18,937 nucleotides of DNA from Opitutia bacterium (lineage in GTDB: Bacteria; Verrucomicrobiota; Verrucomicrobiia; Opitutales; UBA953): the NCBI GenBank assembly GCA_947378905.1, contig CANCLV010000019.1, forward strand, positions 1 to 18,937, given 5' to 3'. The stretch's first letter is position 1, and the number at the start of each line of letters is the position of its first letter. The notes under the pieces are model-generated. The model ran no database searches, was not told where the DNA came from, and was given only the letters and a program-made list of their open reading frames with translations. Positions 1-8,034 of this stretch are shown here, piece by piece. A program made the translations under genes and the position numbers.

Positions 1-326
1 TTAAAATTTTGGGCGATGACGCCCATGTGATAATATTTATGCTCACGGCGATCGGGTTTATCGGTCAGCGCGTGATCCCAGACTAAATAAAGTTCGCAAC
101 CTAAGAGTGGTTTAAGTTTTCCGCCATTTTTAGATTTTTTCTGGGCCTCATTCCAGAAATCAAAAAGTCCGAAAAGATTTCCGTGGTCAGTAATAGAAAC
201 TGCGCGCATGTTCATATCGCAGGCACGCTCCATTAATCGATCAATTCGGCTGCAGCCATCGAGCATGCTGTAGTCGGTGTGCACATGGAGGTGTACAAAG
301 TCAGGACTGGAATGTTCGTCGGCCAT
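1..326 (-). CDS. dnaE: DNA polymerase III subunit alpha, N-terminal part (PHP domain), cut by window edge
   Basis: This is the 5' end of the replicative polymerase gene. The first 108 codons are present and the rest lies beyond position 1. The product starts MADEHSSPDFVHLHVHTDYS, the typical opening of the DnaE PHP domain, followed by LDGCSRIDRLMERA and SITDHGNLFGLFDFW. The metal-binding signatures HLHVH (residues 12-16) and TDHGN are intact, unlike E. coli DnaE, where they are degenerate; that comparison is from family knowledge. The segment KPLLGCELYL further on also fits DnaE. The ATG at 324-326 is chosen because the family homology begins only a few residues later. It lies downstream of tyrS and the GT8 gene on the same strand, with a weak terminator-like hairpin between. 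PolC is a less likely alternative because its PHP domain is internal rather than N-terminal. Confidence 0.93.
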   Translation of the reverse strand, partial: MADEHSSPDFVHLHVHTDYSMLDGCSRIDRLMERACDMNMRAVSITDHGNLFGLFDFWNEAQKKSKNGGKLKPLLGCELYLVWDHALTDKPDRREHKYYHMGVIAQNF

Positions 327-367
327 GCGGGAGGCTATAATAGGGACTCAGATTGGCACTAGGGAAG

Positions 368-390
368 GGAAAAGACTGCCGGAGGGCGTC
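368..390 (-). terminator. Weak intrinsic terminator-like hairpin between the GT8 gene and dnaE
   Basis: Read on the minus strand, GACGCC-CTCC-GGC-A-GTC forms a short GC-rich stem with one bulged base, followed by TTTTCCCTT. It sits directly after the stop codon of the glycosyltransferase and about 40 nt before the dnaE start. The U-tract is only four long and the stem is short, so it may be partial or inactive. Confidence 0.35.
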
Positions 391-401
391 TTTCGGTGAA
401 T

Positions 402-1322
402 CTACTCTCTATATAATCTCTTCGCAACCTGCCCAATTTTTAGAATACGTTTATAGACACTATCCATTATCCGCCTTCTTATGCCTCGTTTAATTTTTTT
501 ACCCATGAAGTTATCGTAGGGTTTTCGTTCTAAATTTGGTAAATTAAGCCTATTGGCATATTCCCACCAACGGTCACCAAGGTGTGCCGGGCAGTTTACA
601 GACCAAGGCTTAATGTGTCCGGTAAAGTGCAAAATTTTTGCTTTCTGGAACTCAGCTGGCTCATTGCTGGGTGATACTTCGAGGTTATCGTAAATAAAAA
701 AGTAATAATTCCAACAGGGATCTATTAATGTTTTTTGACCCTCGGAGTATTTATTTATGATACATTGATCACTGAAGGTAACTTCGGCTAAAAATTTATT
801 GTATATTTCTGTGCACGTTTCCAAAAAACGATTTTTTCTGAGCGATTCTAAATTTAAAACCATCACACCCGAGTTGATATATTTGTCGCCGCTTATCTGG
901 GGCATTAAAGTATATTTTTCGCCAATAGCATCATGGGCTCCGGCGACAACACTGGCCCCGATTTCTAATTCAAATAATTCAACAATATCTGCTTGCACGA
1001 TTAAATCGCAGTCTAGGTATATAACTTTAGGTGCGGAGATAATCTCAGGAATAAGTAATCTAATGTATGTGGCTTTTTTGATATGCCCCTGTTCCTTCCA
1101 TCCATTAAAATGTTGGTCAGATGCTACGTGTATAGTGATATCTAGACCCCACTTTATCAGGAGTTCCTTGACTAGAATCGTGGCATTCTCGGCTTCACTT
1201 GGAATGATCCAGTGGACTTTTAGTTTAGACTTCGAGTTTGTGAACGCAGAGAAAGTAGCAACCGCTGCATAATTAGTAAAGTTACCATCAAAGCAAAATA
1301 CGAGAGGTATTTCCTGGGTCAT
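402..1322 (-). CDS. Glycosyltransferase family 8 (LgtC/WaaJ-like)
   Basis: Predicted cytosolic or membrane-associated retaining glycosyltransferase that transfers a hexose from a nucleotide sugar, probably onto a surface glycan or lipopolysaccharide core. GT8 marks are clear: an N-terminal Rossmann-like start (IPLVFCFDGNFTNYAAV), the metal-binding DxD in YLDCDLIV (residues 104-106), YINSGVMVLNL at 149-159, SDQCIIN at 184-190 and the C-terminal LHFTGHIKPW at 231-240, which carries the conserved His and Trp. The tail after residue 270 is Lys/Arg-rich and may contact membrane. The length of 306 aa is normal. It starts 3 nt after the tyrS stop, so it is probably read from the tyrS transcript. Its DNA looks more AT-rich than tyrS and dnaE, which would fit later insertion. 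Donor and acceptor sugars cannot be told from sequence. Confidence 0.9.
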   Translation of the reverse strand: MTQEIPLVFCFDGNFTNYAAVATFSAFTNSKSKLKVHWIIPSEAENATILVKELLIKWGLDITIHVASDQHFNGWKEQGHIKKATYIRLLIPEIISAPKVIYLDCDLIVQADIVELFELEIGASVVAGAHDAIGEKYTLMPQISGDKYINSGVMVLNLESLRKNRFLETCTEIYNKFLAEVTFSDQCIINKYSEGQKTLIDPCWNYYFFIYDNLEVSPSNEPAEFQKAKILHFTGHIKPWSVNCPAHLGDRWWEYANRLNLPNLERKPYDNFMGKKIKRGIRRRIMDSVYKRILKIGQVAKRLYRE

Positions 1323-1325
1323 ATC

Positions 1326-2513
1326 TTACTTCACTTTCACGAAAGTACGTTTACCGGCTTGAATAATTATTTCTGAAGTTGGCTGAGAAATTTTTAGGGC
1401 CGGATCTGAAACCTTGTCATCGCCGATTTTAACGGCTCCACCTTCAATGAGACGACGAATTTCTTTTTTGGAAGGGAAGAGTCCGGTGGCCGCTAAAAGA
1501 TCAACAATGCCAGCGCTCGTTGAATTTGGCGCAAGCGTTCCCCAGGAAAACTCAGGCATATCAGTGCGAACGCCGCCTTTTGAGAATACGGCTTCAAACT
1601 CTTCGCGCTCTTTTCCGCCTTTGCCCGCGCCATGGAATTTATCGGTGAGTTTAACCGCGAGCTGCTTTTTCATCTCCATCGGGTGTTGGGCCTGAAGAGA
1701 TTTAATTTCTTCCTCACTGCACTCAAGAAGTAGTCGGTAGTAAACCCACATGGTGTCATCGGGTACCGACATGATTTTTCCGAACATGTCTTTGGGGTTT
1801 TCATTAAAGGCGATATAGTTGCCTAAACTCTTAGACATTTTCTTTTCACCATCGAGACCGACTAGGAGTGGCATGCCTAAAACTGCTTGCGGTGCTTGAC
1901 CGGCTTTTTCTTGGAGATCGCGCCCGACCATCATATTAAATAACTGATCACTTCCGCCGATTTCGATATCAGCTTTTAGCATTACTGAATCGTGACCCTG
2001 TAAAAGAGGGTAGAGGAATTCGACAATCGATATAGGGGTTTGCTCGCTGTAACGTTTAGCGAAGTCGTCTCGTACTAGCATTTGAGCCACGGTCATTTGT
2101 CGGCTTAAATTGAGTGCATCGAGAAAAGACATTTTTCCAAACCATTCACTGTTTCGACGAACTTCAGTTTTTTTAGGATCTAAAATTCGGTAAGCCTGTT
2201 CGAGGTAGGTTTTAGCATTAGCTTCGATATCGGCTTCGCTTAAGACAGGTCGAGTATCAGATCTGCCCGTCGGGTCGCCAATACGTGTCGTGTAATCTCC
2301 GATAATAAGAACGGCTTGATGTCCGAGGTCCTGAAATTGACGGAGTTTATTTAGGACGACCATGTGACCAAACGTGAGGTCTGGCCGAGTTGGGTCTACG
2401 CCGAGTTTTACCCGCAAGGTTTTACCGGCCGATAGGCGCTTAATAATTTCCTGCTCACCGATGAATTTTTCGGTGCGGGCCTTCATTAATTGAATTTGTT
2501 CCGCGGCGGACAT
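1326..2513 (-). CDS. tyrS: Tyrosyl-tRNA synthetase
   Basis: Class I aminoacyl-tRNA synthetase that charges tRNA-Tyr in the cytosol. The HIGH-type motif appears as DLTFGHM (residues 45-51), the tyrosine and tRNA core as FLYPLLQGHDSVMLKADIEI followed by GGSDQLFNMMVGRDLQ (about 166-201), and the KMSKS loop as KKMSKSLGN (224-232). A C-terminal S4 RNA-binding domain covers about 330-395, including SKKEIRRLIEGGAVKIGDDK. The length of 395 aa fits the TyrRS group with a long catalytic core. The start at 2513 leaves a normal N-terminal helix before the HIGH region. The gene is divergent from the M20 peptidase gene, and the GT8 gene follows after 3 nt. Assignment is firm. Confidence 0.97.
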   Translation of the reverse strand: MSAAEQIQLMKARTEKFIGEQEIIKRLSAGKTLRVKLGVDPTRPDLTFGHMVVLNKLRQFQDLGHQAVLIIGDYTTRIGDPTGRSDTRPVLSEADIEANAKTYLEQAYRILDPKKTEVRRNSEWFGKMSFLDALNLSRQMTVAQMLVRDDFAKRYSEQTPISIVEFLYPLLQGHDSVMLKADIEIGGSDQLFNMMVGRDLQEKAGQAPQAVLGMPLLVGLDGEKKMSKSLGNYIAFNENPKDMFGKIMSVPDDTMWVYYRLLLECSEEEIKSLQAQHPMEMKKQLAVKLTDKFHGAGKGGKEREEFEAVFSKGGVRTDMPEFSWGTLAPNSTSAGIVDLLAATGLFPSKKEIRRLIEGGAVKIGDDKVSDPALKISQPTSEIIIQAGKRTFVKVK

Positions 2514-2520
2514 GTATAAT
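2490..2520 (+). promoter_or_regulatory. Possible sigma70-type promoter for the M20 peptidase gene
   Basis: TTGAAT at 2490-2495 and a perfect TATAAT at 2515-2520 are separated by 19 nt, which is longer than ideal. The elements lie within and just upstream of the divergent tyrS start, the only place a promoter for the rightward gene string could sit. A start near 2527 would give a leader of about 85 nt to the ATG at 2613. Confidence 0.3.
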
Positions 2521-2612
2521 GTTTCTGGAGATATCTTTGGAAAATGTCAAAAGAGACCACCTCGGGTGTGCTGTGCCTTGCACTTATCCAACAATCTGCC
2601 CTAATGAGGGGC

Positions 2613-3989
2613 ATGGATCTTATCCGTGAGCTGATTGAATACGTCAAACACCCCAGTGTTTCGACCGATTCTGCCTTTAATGATGGGATGACTGGGGCTC
2701 GAGAGCATATTTGCGGTTTACTTAAGAGAGCTGGTTTAGAGGTAGAAGTTGTTCCAACCCCCCTTCACCCGATTGTGCTAGGACGTCGTCGTGGTCCCAG
2801 TGAGTGGCCGCATATTGTTATCTACGGGCATTATGATGTTCAGCCAGCTGACCCATTAAATCTTTGGACCAGTCCAGCTTTTGATCCAGTCGTTCGCGAT
2901 GGAAGAATTTGGGGACGTGGCACAGCCGACAATAAAGGTCCTCACTTGGCTGCCGTCGTAGCTATCGCTCAACTCTTGAAGCGTAAGCCCGATCTTCCCC
3001 TGCGCATTACTTTTCTCATCGAAGGTGAAGAAGAAATTGGTTCCCCCAGTTTCCCAGAATTTTTGGATAAGCATAAGAAAGAATTATCTGAAGCGGATTG
3101 TGTAATTTTATCTGACACTGCTAGTCCCTCCTCTGATCAAATTGTTATCACCACAGGTCTGCGCGGAATTATTGGTTTAGAAGTTGGACTTACTGGTCCG
3201 CGTGGCGATTTACACTCGGGTCTCCATGGAGGTGCTGTTTATAATCCGATTCAGGCTTTAACTGAACTTTGTGCCTCACTACATGATGCAGATAATGCCG
3301 TAGTTATTGATGGTTTCTATGATGGCGTAGAACAGCCAGTACGCTGGGAAAGAGAAGAATTACGAAAGCTTCCAATGACTGAAGATGAGTATCGTCGATT
3401 CTTGGCGGTCGATGAATTACATCCAGCTCCAGGTTTAGATGCGCTTGAAGCGGTACGCTTTGCACCTACCTTAGAATTTAACGGTATTGGTGGCGGCTAC
3501 CAAGGAAAAGGATCCAAGACGGTGATTCCTTCTAAGGTGTTCGCGAAAATTACTTGTCGCTTAGTTCCAGGTCAGGATCCGGTTGATATTCATCGCAAGG
3601 TGGCAGAGGCGATTCGTGCGCGTTCACCCAAGGGTGTGCGTGTAGAAATTAAAGAGATGCAGGGTAATGCGGCGTATTACGTTTGTCCGCCGGATCGTCC
3701 AAATACCCCCAAGGACCAGAATCCAATTTTAGCACGTGCATTCCGTGAGGCTGACAAAGCTATTACAGAAACTTTTGGAAAAGCTCCGCTCTATTTAAGA
3801 GAGGGCGGAAGCGTCCCAATTATCGGAGATATCCGTCGCGAGACCGGACTCGATTCCGTGATGATTGGGCTGTTTACACCTGATTCTAATTTGCATGCCC
3901 CGGATGAAAATTTTGAAATCAAAATGGCCGAGCGTGCTGTGAAGGCCTACGAATTAATTTTGGAGCGATTAGCTAATTTCTCACGATGA
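2613..3989 (+). CDS. M20 family metallodipeptidase
   Basis: Di-zinc exopeptidase of the ArgE/DapE/CPG2/carnosinase family, most like the bacterial cytosolic dipeptidases that split dipeptides or Cys-Gly. Numbered from the ATG at 2613 (458 aa), the metal and catalytic residues are visible: His73 and Asp75 in YGHYDVQP, Asp106 in GRGTADNKGPH, the Glu pair 140-141 in IEGEEEIGS, Asp168 in ILSDTASPS and His428 in SNLHAPDENF. The dimerisation (lid) domain begins around GPRGDLHSGLHGGAVYNP. The frame stays open to an upstream ATG at 2544, giving 481 aa, and ATG 2604 is another option. I prefer 2613 because family proteins start close to MDLIRELIEYVKHPSVSTD; no start has a convincing ribosome site. It overlaps the following GT2 gene by 4 nt. 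Substrate is unknown. Confidence 0.9.
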   Translation: MDLIRELIEYVKHPSVSTDSAFNDGMTGAREHICGLLKRAGLEVEVVPTPLHPIVLGRRRGPSEWPHIVIYGHYDVQPADPLNLWTSPAFDPVVRDGRIWGRGTADNKGPHLAAVVAIAQLLKRKPDLPLRITFLIEGEEEIGSPSFPEFLDKHKKELSEADCVILSDTASPSSDQIVITTGLRGIIGLEVGLTGPRGDLHSGLHGGAVYNPIQALTELCASLHDADNAVVIDGFYDGVEQPVRWEREELRKLPMTEDEYRRFLAVDELHPAPGLDALEAVRFAPTLEFNGIGGGYQGKGSKTVIPSKVFAKITCRLVPGQDPVDIHRKVAEAIRARSPKGVRVEIKEMQGNAAYYVCPPDRPNTPKDQNPILARAFREADKAITETFGKAPLYLREGGSVPIIGDIRRETGLDSVMIGLFTPDSNLHAPDENFEIKMAERAVKAYELILERLANFSR

Positions 3990-5008
3990 AAGCTAGTGTA
4001 ATCTTTCTTTCATATAATCATGCGAGTTTTGTGGGTGATGCTTTACGAAGTGCATTAAATCAGGACTATCCCGAATATGAATTAATCGTACATGATGATG
4101 GATCCGTTGATGGAACACGTCAGATTATAGAAAGTATTTTGGCAAGTGAGGTTCCACCCCATGTACGAGTTGTACTCGCGGGCGATGGCAAGAACCATGG
4201 GCTGGTGGAAGCATTTAATCGCGCGAACCGTGTATCCACAGGAGAAATTCTCTTACATATTTCTGGTGATGATATTTCTTATCCCTGTCGTCTTAAGCGA
4301 ACTGCGGAGGTATTTAAAAAACATCCAGATGTTATGTTGGTAGTTTCGGAAACTCAGCGTATTGATGAAAATGGAAACAATTTAAAACATCCTCGTTGTA
4401 TCAAAGCGGACGAAATTTTTTCTTATGATAAAAAGCCGAGTTATATATACGCTAAATCGCCCATTTTGGGTGCAGCGGCCGCTTATCGCGCTCGTATCGC
4501 CAAAGACTTTGACCCGATTAAACCCGATTTTTGCCACGCTGAAGATAATGTTTATTGGGTGAGGGCATTAATACTTGGGCAAATTTATTATATTGCTGAG
4601 CCGTTGTTATCTTATCGATTACACACTAACAATTTTACAGAAAATCAATGGAAGTGGCGAAATGGTATCACCGATAGCTTAAAAGATGCCCACTTGCAGT
4701 TCGCTAAAAAACATGCAAAGAATTTCCTACAGTGGGAATTGGATATTAGGCACGCACTGCGAAATGACTTCATTAATAAATCTAAAGCCGCCCAAATACT
4801 TAAAACAGCTAAGCTCGATGCTATGAGGTGGGCTCTTCTCGTGAGTTCTCTAAAAGTTGAACCTTGGGGTGAGTGGTTTCGCTTGGCTTTAGAAAGTTTA
4901 AAGTTTGGCGGTGTTAAAGTGACTATTAGTAAATTGAAATTACGCTTAAGTAATCGACGACGTTTGCGTTATTGGAATAGGCACGAGAAATTGATGATCG
5001 GTCAATAA
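3986..5008 (+). CDS. Glycosyltransferase family 2
   Basis: Inverting GT-A glycosyltransferase, probably acting at the cytosolic face on a cell-surface glycan. The start MKASVIFLSYNHASFV is typical of GT2. The nucleotide-binding HDDGSVDGT lies at residues 36-44, the metal-binding SGDD at 93-96 and the catalytic-base-type ED in FCHAEDNVYW at 182-191. The end of the GT-A domain reads LLSYRLHTNNFT (207-218), as in many WcaA-like enzymes. The last 120 residues are basic and helical with no clear membrane span. The ATG overlaps the peptidase stop (ATGA), so translation is probably coupled. A 72-nt gap separates it from accD. No other polysaccharide gene is next to it, so its sugar and acceptor cannot be inferred. 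Confidence 0.9.
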   Translation: MKASVIFLSYNHASFVGDALRSALNQDYPEYELIVHDDGSVDGTRQIIESILASEVPPHVRVVLAGDGKNHGLVEAFNRANRVSTGEILLHISGDDISYPCRLKRTAEVFKKHPDVMLVVSETQRIDENGNNLKHPRCIKADEIFSYDKKPSYIYAKSPILGAAAAYRARIAKDFDPIKPDFCHAEDNVYWVRALILGQIYYIAEPLLSYRLHTNNFTENQWKWRNGITDSLKDAHLQFAKKHAKNFLQWELDIRHALRNDFINKSKAAQILKTAKLDAMRWALLVSSLKVEPWGEWFRLALESLKFGGVKVTISKLKLRLSNRRRLRYWNRHEKLMIGQ

Positions 5009-5080
5009 AGGTCGTAAAATAAGGCTTTTTTAACCTTTCCTTTTATTGAATGGATAGTTTAAGATAAGCCTAGAATTATT

Positions 5081-5950
5081 ATGGCTGTCTTTCGTAAACG
5101 TACTCACACACCTACTCCTAAAAAGAGAGATATTCCAGCAGGCTTGTGGACCAAGTGCCCACAGTCGGGCGAAATGGTTTACTCCAAGGATCTTGAAGCC
5201 AATTGGAATGTTTTCCCGGTCAGTGGATATCATGAGAGATTATCTACCCGTCGCCGCATTGAACTTTTAATTGATGAAGGCACCTGGAAGGAAACTGATC
5301 ATAAACTAACTTCAAAAGATCCCCTAAAATTTACGGCGGGCGGTTCGTATCCCGAGCGCGTTGCTCAACACCAAAAAAAGTCGGGTCTCAAAGATTCAGT
5401 GATTTGTGGTCACGGCTTGATGGACGGTCTACCTGTGTCCCTCGCTATCATGGACTTTTCTTTCATGGGTGCATCGATGGGTTCAGTCGCTGGTGAAAAA
5501 GTTACCCGTGCCATTGAGCGAGCGATTAAAATGAAATGTCCTTGCGTGGTAGTCTGTGCCTCAGGTGGTGCCCGCATGCAGGAAGGAATTTTATCTTTAA
5601 TGCAAATGGCTAAGACCAGTGCCGCCTTAGCAAAATTACGCAGTGCAGGTTTACCCTATATCGCTGTCTTAACCAATCCGACTATGGCAGGTGTGATGGC
5701 GAGCTATGCAACACTGGGCGATGTGATCGTCGCTGAGCCTGGTGCTTTGATTGGCTTTGCCGGTGCTCGCGTGATTAAAGAAACCACTAACCAAGATTTG
5801 CCTGAAGGATTTCAAACTTCGGAGTTCCTTTTAAAGCGCGGTTTGATCGATATGATTATTCATCGCAAAGAGATGAAGGCAAAGTTGGCTAGTTTGTTGC
5901 GTGCCTTGGCTCATCGTAAAACTAAGCCGGCTAAGCGCCGCTCCGCTTAA
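5081..5950 (+). CDS. accD: Acetyl-CoA carboxylase carboxyltransferase subunit beta, with degenerate zinc ribbon
   Basis: Beta half of the carboxyltransferase that, with AccA, moves carboxyl from biotin on AccB to acetyl-CoA, giving malonyl-CoA for fatty acid synthesis. Crotonase-fold motifs are strong: FMGASMGSVAGEKVTRAIE, CASGGARMQEGILSLMQMAK, NPTMAGVMASYATLGDVIVA and EPGALIGFAGARVIKETTNQ. The N-terminal segment aligns with the family zinc ribbon without gaps (GLWTKCPQSGEMVYSKDLE, then FPVSGYH). Only Cys26 remains; the other three cysteine positions hold Ser29, Phe45 and Ser48. Zinc binding of the usual kind is therefore unlikely. The length of 289 aa is normal. folC follows after 15 nt, the common accD-folC arrangement. 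The identity is firm despite the missing cysteines. Confidence 0.96.
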   Translation: MAVFRKRTHTPTPKKRDIPAGLWTKCPQSGEMVYSKDLEANWNVFPVSGYHERLSTRRRIELLIDEGTWKETDHKLTSKDPLKFTAGGSYPERVAQHQKKSGLKDSVICGHGLMDGLPVSLAIMDFSFMGASMGSVAGEKVTRAIERAIKMKCPCVVVCASGGARMQEGILSLMQMAKTSAALAKLRSAGLPYIAVLTNPTMAGVMASYATLGDVIVAEPGALIGFAGARVIKETTNQDLPEGFQTSEFLLKRGLIDMIIHRKEMKAKLASLLRALAHRKTKPAKRRSA

Positions 5951-5965
5951 TTAAGTCAGGCCGAT

Positions 5966-7231
5966 ATGAACGCGGCCACTACGCTTCACTGGTTAACGAA
6001 CTTAAGGAACTTAGGTTCGGCACTGGGCTTGGAACGGACACAACTTTTATTAGAGCGACTCGGTGATCCACAGAACTCTTGTCCCTATTTTCACATCGCT
6101 GGAACGAATGGCAAGGGATCGACCAGTGTCATGATTGAATCTATTCAGCGTGCTCATGGTCGACGCACCGGCCTCTATACGAGTCCCCATTTAATTGAAC
6201 TTGGAGAACGCATTCAGATTAATCGCGAGCCTATTTCAGAAAAGCGACTTATCGCTTTAGTTGAACAATTGCGCGAGCATTATAATTCTATACATCAGAC
6301 CCACCCTGAATTAGATGCCACATTCTTTGAACTGATGACGGCGGTAGCTTGGACCGAATTCCGGGAAAAGAAAGTTGATCTTGCAATCATCGAAACTGGC
6401 TTGGGTGGACGCTTGGATGCGACGAATATAGGACGTCCAGAAGTCTGTGTGATTACCTCGATTGGGTTGGATCACCAAGAATATCTCGGAAACACCATTG
6501 CAGAAATTGCTGCCGAGAAGGCCGGTATTTTAAAATCAGGCATCCCCTGTGTGGTTGGCTTCGTACCACCTGAAGCTGAAGTGGTTATCGTAAATCGCGC
6601 CAAGCAAGTTAGTGCACCACTTTATTTTGTCAGAGACCGCTTTAAAGATGAACTTCCGTTGACGAACCTAAAAGGCCAGCATCAATGTCAAAACGCAGGC
6701 GCAGCATTATTGGCCTGTGAATTAGCAAACGCTTTTCCAATTAACAGTGATACCGCCAGGACCGCCTTACAAAATATCGAATGGTTGGCCCGCTGGCAGG
6801 AGATAAAATTAGAAGACGGTCGCACGTTAATTGTCGATGGTTCGCATAACGAAGAGGGAATCGCCTCAACCGCAGCATTATTATGCGAACTAAAATCACC
6901 TTCGATTGTTTTAGGCTCACTGAGTTTGGTTCGTGCGGAAGCTTTGATTAAAACTGTAGCGGAGTCTGCCGGGGAAATCATTTTAGTATCGATCGACCAC
7001 GAGCGCACTATTGCCGCCGATGATTTAAAAAAGTTCATTCCTAAGTCCTTTTTAGGCCGAACAAAAATAGCTCCAGTTGAAGATTTATTTCCCGCTCCTC
7101 AGCAATGTTCAGTATCGGGCCCAACGGTCGTGGTCATTGGCTCTCTGTATTTAGCGGGAGAGGTTTTAGCCCGATATCACGGCAAAAAACTGAATCCACA
7201 TTTACAGGATAAATTAATGAATCGCTCATGA
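5966..7231 (+). CDS. folC: Bifunctional dihydrofolate synthase / folylpolyglutamate synthase
   Basis: Mur-ligase-family enzyme that adds glutamate to dihydropteroate and then to folates. The P-loop reads HIAGTNGKGSTS (residues 43-54). ETGLGGRLDATN lies at 143-154, ITSIGLDHQEYLG at 163-175 and EKAGILK at 184-190, whose lysine is the carbamylated one in this family. The C-terminal domain contains VDGSHNEEG, where most homologues have DGAHNP. The length of 421 aa is normal. It starts 15 nt after accD and its stop overlaps the start of the pseudouridine synthase gene (ATGA), so accD, folC and the next gene look like one transcription unit. Whether it has both activities or only one cannot be decided from sequence alone. 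Confidence 0.95.
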   Translation: MNAATTLHWLTNLRNLGSALGLERTQLLLERLGDPQNSCPYFHIAGTNGKGSTSVMIESIQRAHGRRTGLYTSPHLIELGERIQINREPISEKRLIALVEQLREHYNSIHQTHPELDATFFELMTAVAWTEFREKKVDLAIIETGLGGRLDATNIGRPEVCVITSIGLDHQEYLGNTIAEIAAEKAGILKSGIPCVVGFVPPEAEVVIVNRAKQVSAPLYFVRDRFKDELPLTNLKGQHQCQNAGAALLACELANAFPINSDTARTALQNIEWLARWQEIKLEDGRTLIVDGSHNEEGIASTAALLCELKSPSIVLGSLSLVRAEALIKTVAESAGEIILVSIDHERTIAADDLKKFIPKSFLGRTKIAPVEDLFPAPQQCSVSGPTVVVIGSLYLAGEVLARYHGKKLNPHLQDKLMNRS

Positions 7232-8034
7232 GTGGACCCGATCCTATCGGTCCGGGATTAAATGCACCCAAGGTAAATCCTGATGATTTACCCAAATGGC
7301 TTATCGCCGAAGACGAAGATTTTTTAGTTTTCGATAAACCTGGCTGGTTGGTTTGTCATCCATCGAAAGACGGTCCGTGGTCGTCACTCGTGGGTGCGGT
7401 GCGTGAATGGCGCGGACTAGAAACTATGCATTTAGTCAGTCGACTCGATCGTGAAACGAGTGGAATTATTTTAATCGCTAAAAACGCGACAGCAGCATCG
7501 CTTTCACAAACTGCGATGGAGCGCCGATGGGTAACAAAAACCTATTACACGTTACTACGCGGCGAATTACCCAGTCCCATACAAGTCGATCAACCACTCG
7601 GTCCAGATGAAACGAGCAGGGTGGTGGTTAAAACCGCCGTGCGCGAGGGTCCAGGAACATTACCTGCCGCTACTTTTTTTGAACCGATTATAAAATCTGG
7701 AGGTTATACTTTGGCACGCGTTCAGCCTCATACTGGACGTAAGCATCAAATTCGTGCGCATGCGCTTTGGTTGGGTTATCCTGTTTTGGGAGATAAAATT
7801 TATGGCGGAGATGATTCTCTTTACCTTGAATTTATTGAGCATGGCTGGACAGAGCGATTGGCTAAGAATTGCGGATTCACGCGCCAAGCACTGCATGCCG
7901 CTCGTCTAGAATTCAAAGCCCCTCAGTTTACCCGAACATTTTCTGCGCCTCTCGCTAAAGACATGGAGGAATTTATTTTAAAACAAATGAATATTTCGCA
8001 GGCGGATTTGAATACGGTTTTAACCGTGAGCTAA
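7228..8034 (+). CDS. RluA-family RNA pseudouridine synthase
   Basis: Isomerises specific uridines to pseudouridine in rRNA or tRNA. The family signature HLVSRLDRETSGI (residues 68-80) holds the catalytic Asp74. The RNA-contact motif appears as PHTGRKHQIRAHALWLGYPV followed by LGDKIYGGD. The early segment EDEDFLVFDKPGWLVCHPS is also typical. There is no S4 domain ahead of the catalytic domain, so it is closer to the short RluA/TruC-like types than to RluC or RluD; the target site is not predictable. The 268-aa protein begins in a 4-nt overlap with folC. Its last 15 nt overlap the 3' end of the convergent comF gene. Confidence 0.92.
   Translation: MSGPDPIGPGLNAPKVNPDDLPKWLIAEDEDFLVFDKPGWLVCHPSKDGPWSSLVGAVREWRGLETMHLVSRLDRETSGIILIAKNATAASLSQTAMERRWVTKTYYTLLRGELPSPIQVDQPLGPDETSRVVVKTAVREGPGTLPAATFFEPIIKSGGYTLARVQPHTGRKHQIRAHALWLGYPVLGDKIYGGDDSLYLEFIEHGWTERLAKNCGFTRQALHAARLEFKAPQFTRTFSAPLAKDMEEFILKQMNISQADLNTVLTVS

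Noticed and set aside
799..1272. 157-codon open frame on the plus strand inside the GT8 gene
   Set aside because: It is antisense to a clear GT8 coding region, has no family motif, and is explained by the composition of the real gene.
5004..5045. A/T-rich interrupted inverted repeat between the GT2 gene and accD
   Set aside because: AATAAAGG and CCTTTTATT pair only with a bulge and a long loop, and no stable GC stem exists, so I do not call a terminator.
6688..7038. 116-codon minus-strand frame inside folC
   Set aside because: Antisense to conserved FolC motifs, no ribosome site, no recognisable domain.
8014..8027. ACGGTTTTAACCGT palindrome at the convergent ends of the pseudouridine synthase gene and comF
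   Set aside because: The stem is only about 5-6 bp with almost no loop and no T-tract follows on either strand, so a bidirectional terminator is not supported. A second copy of ACGGTTTTAA at 8048-8057 looks like chance.
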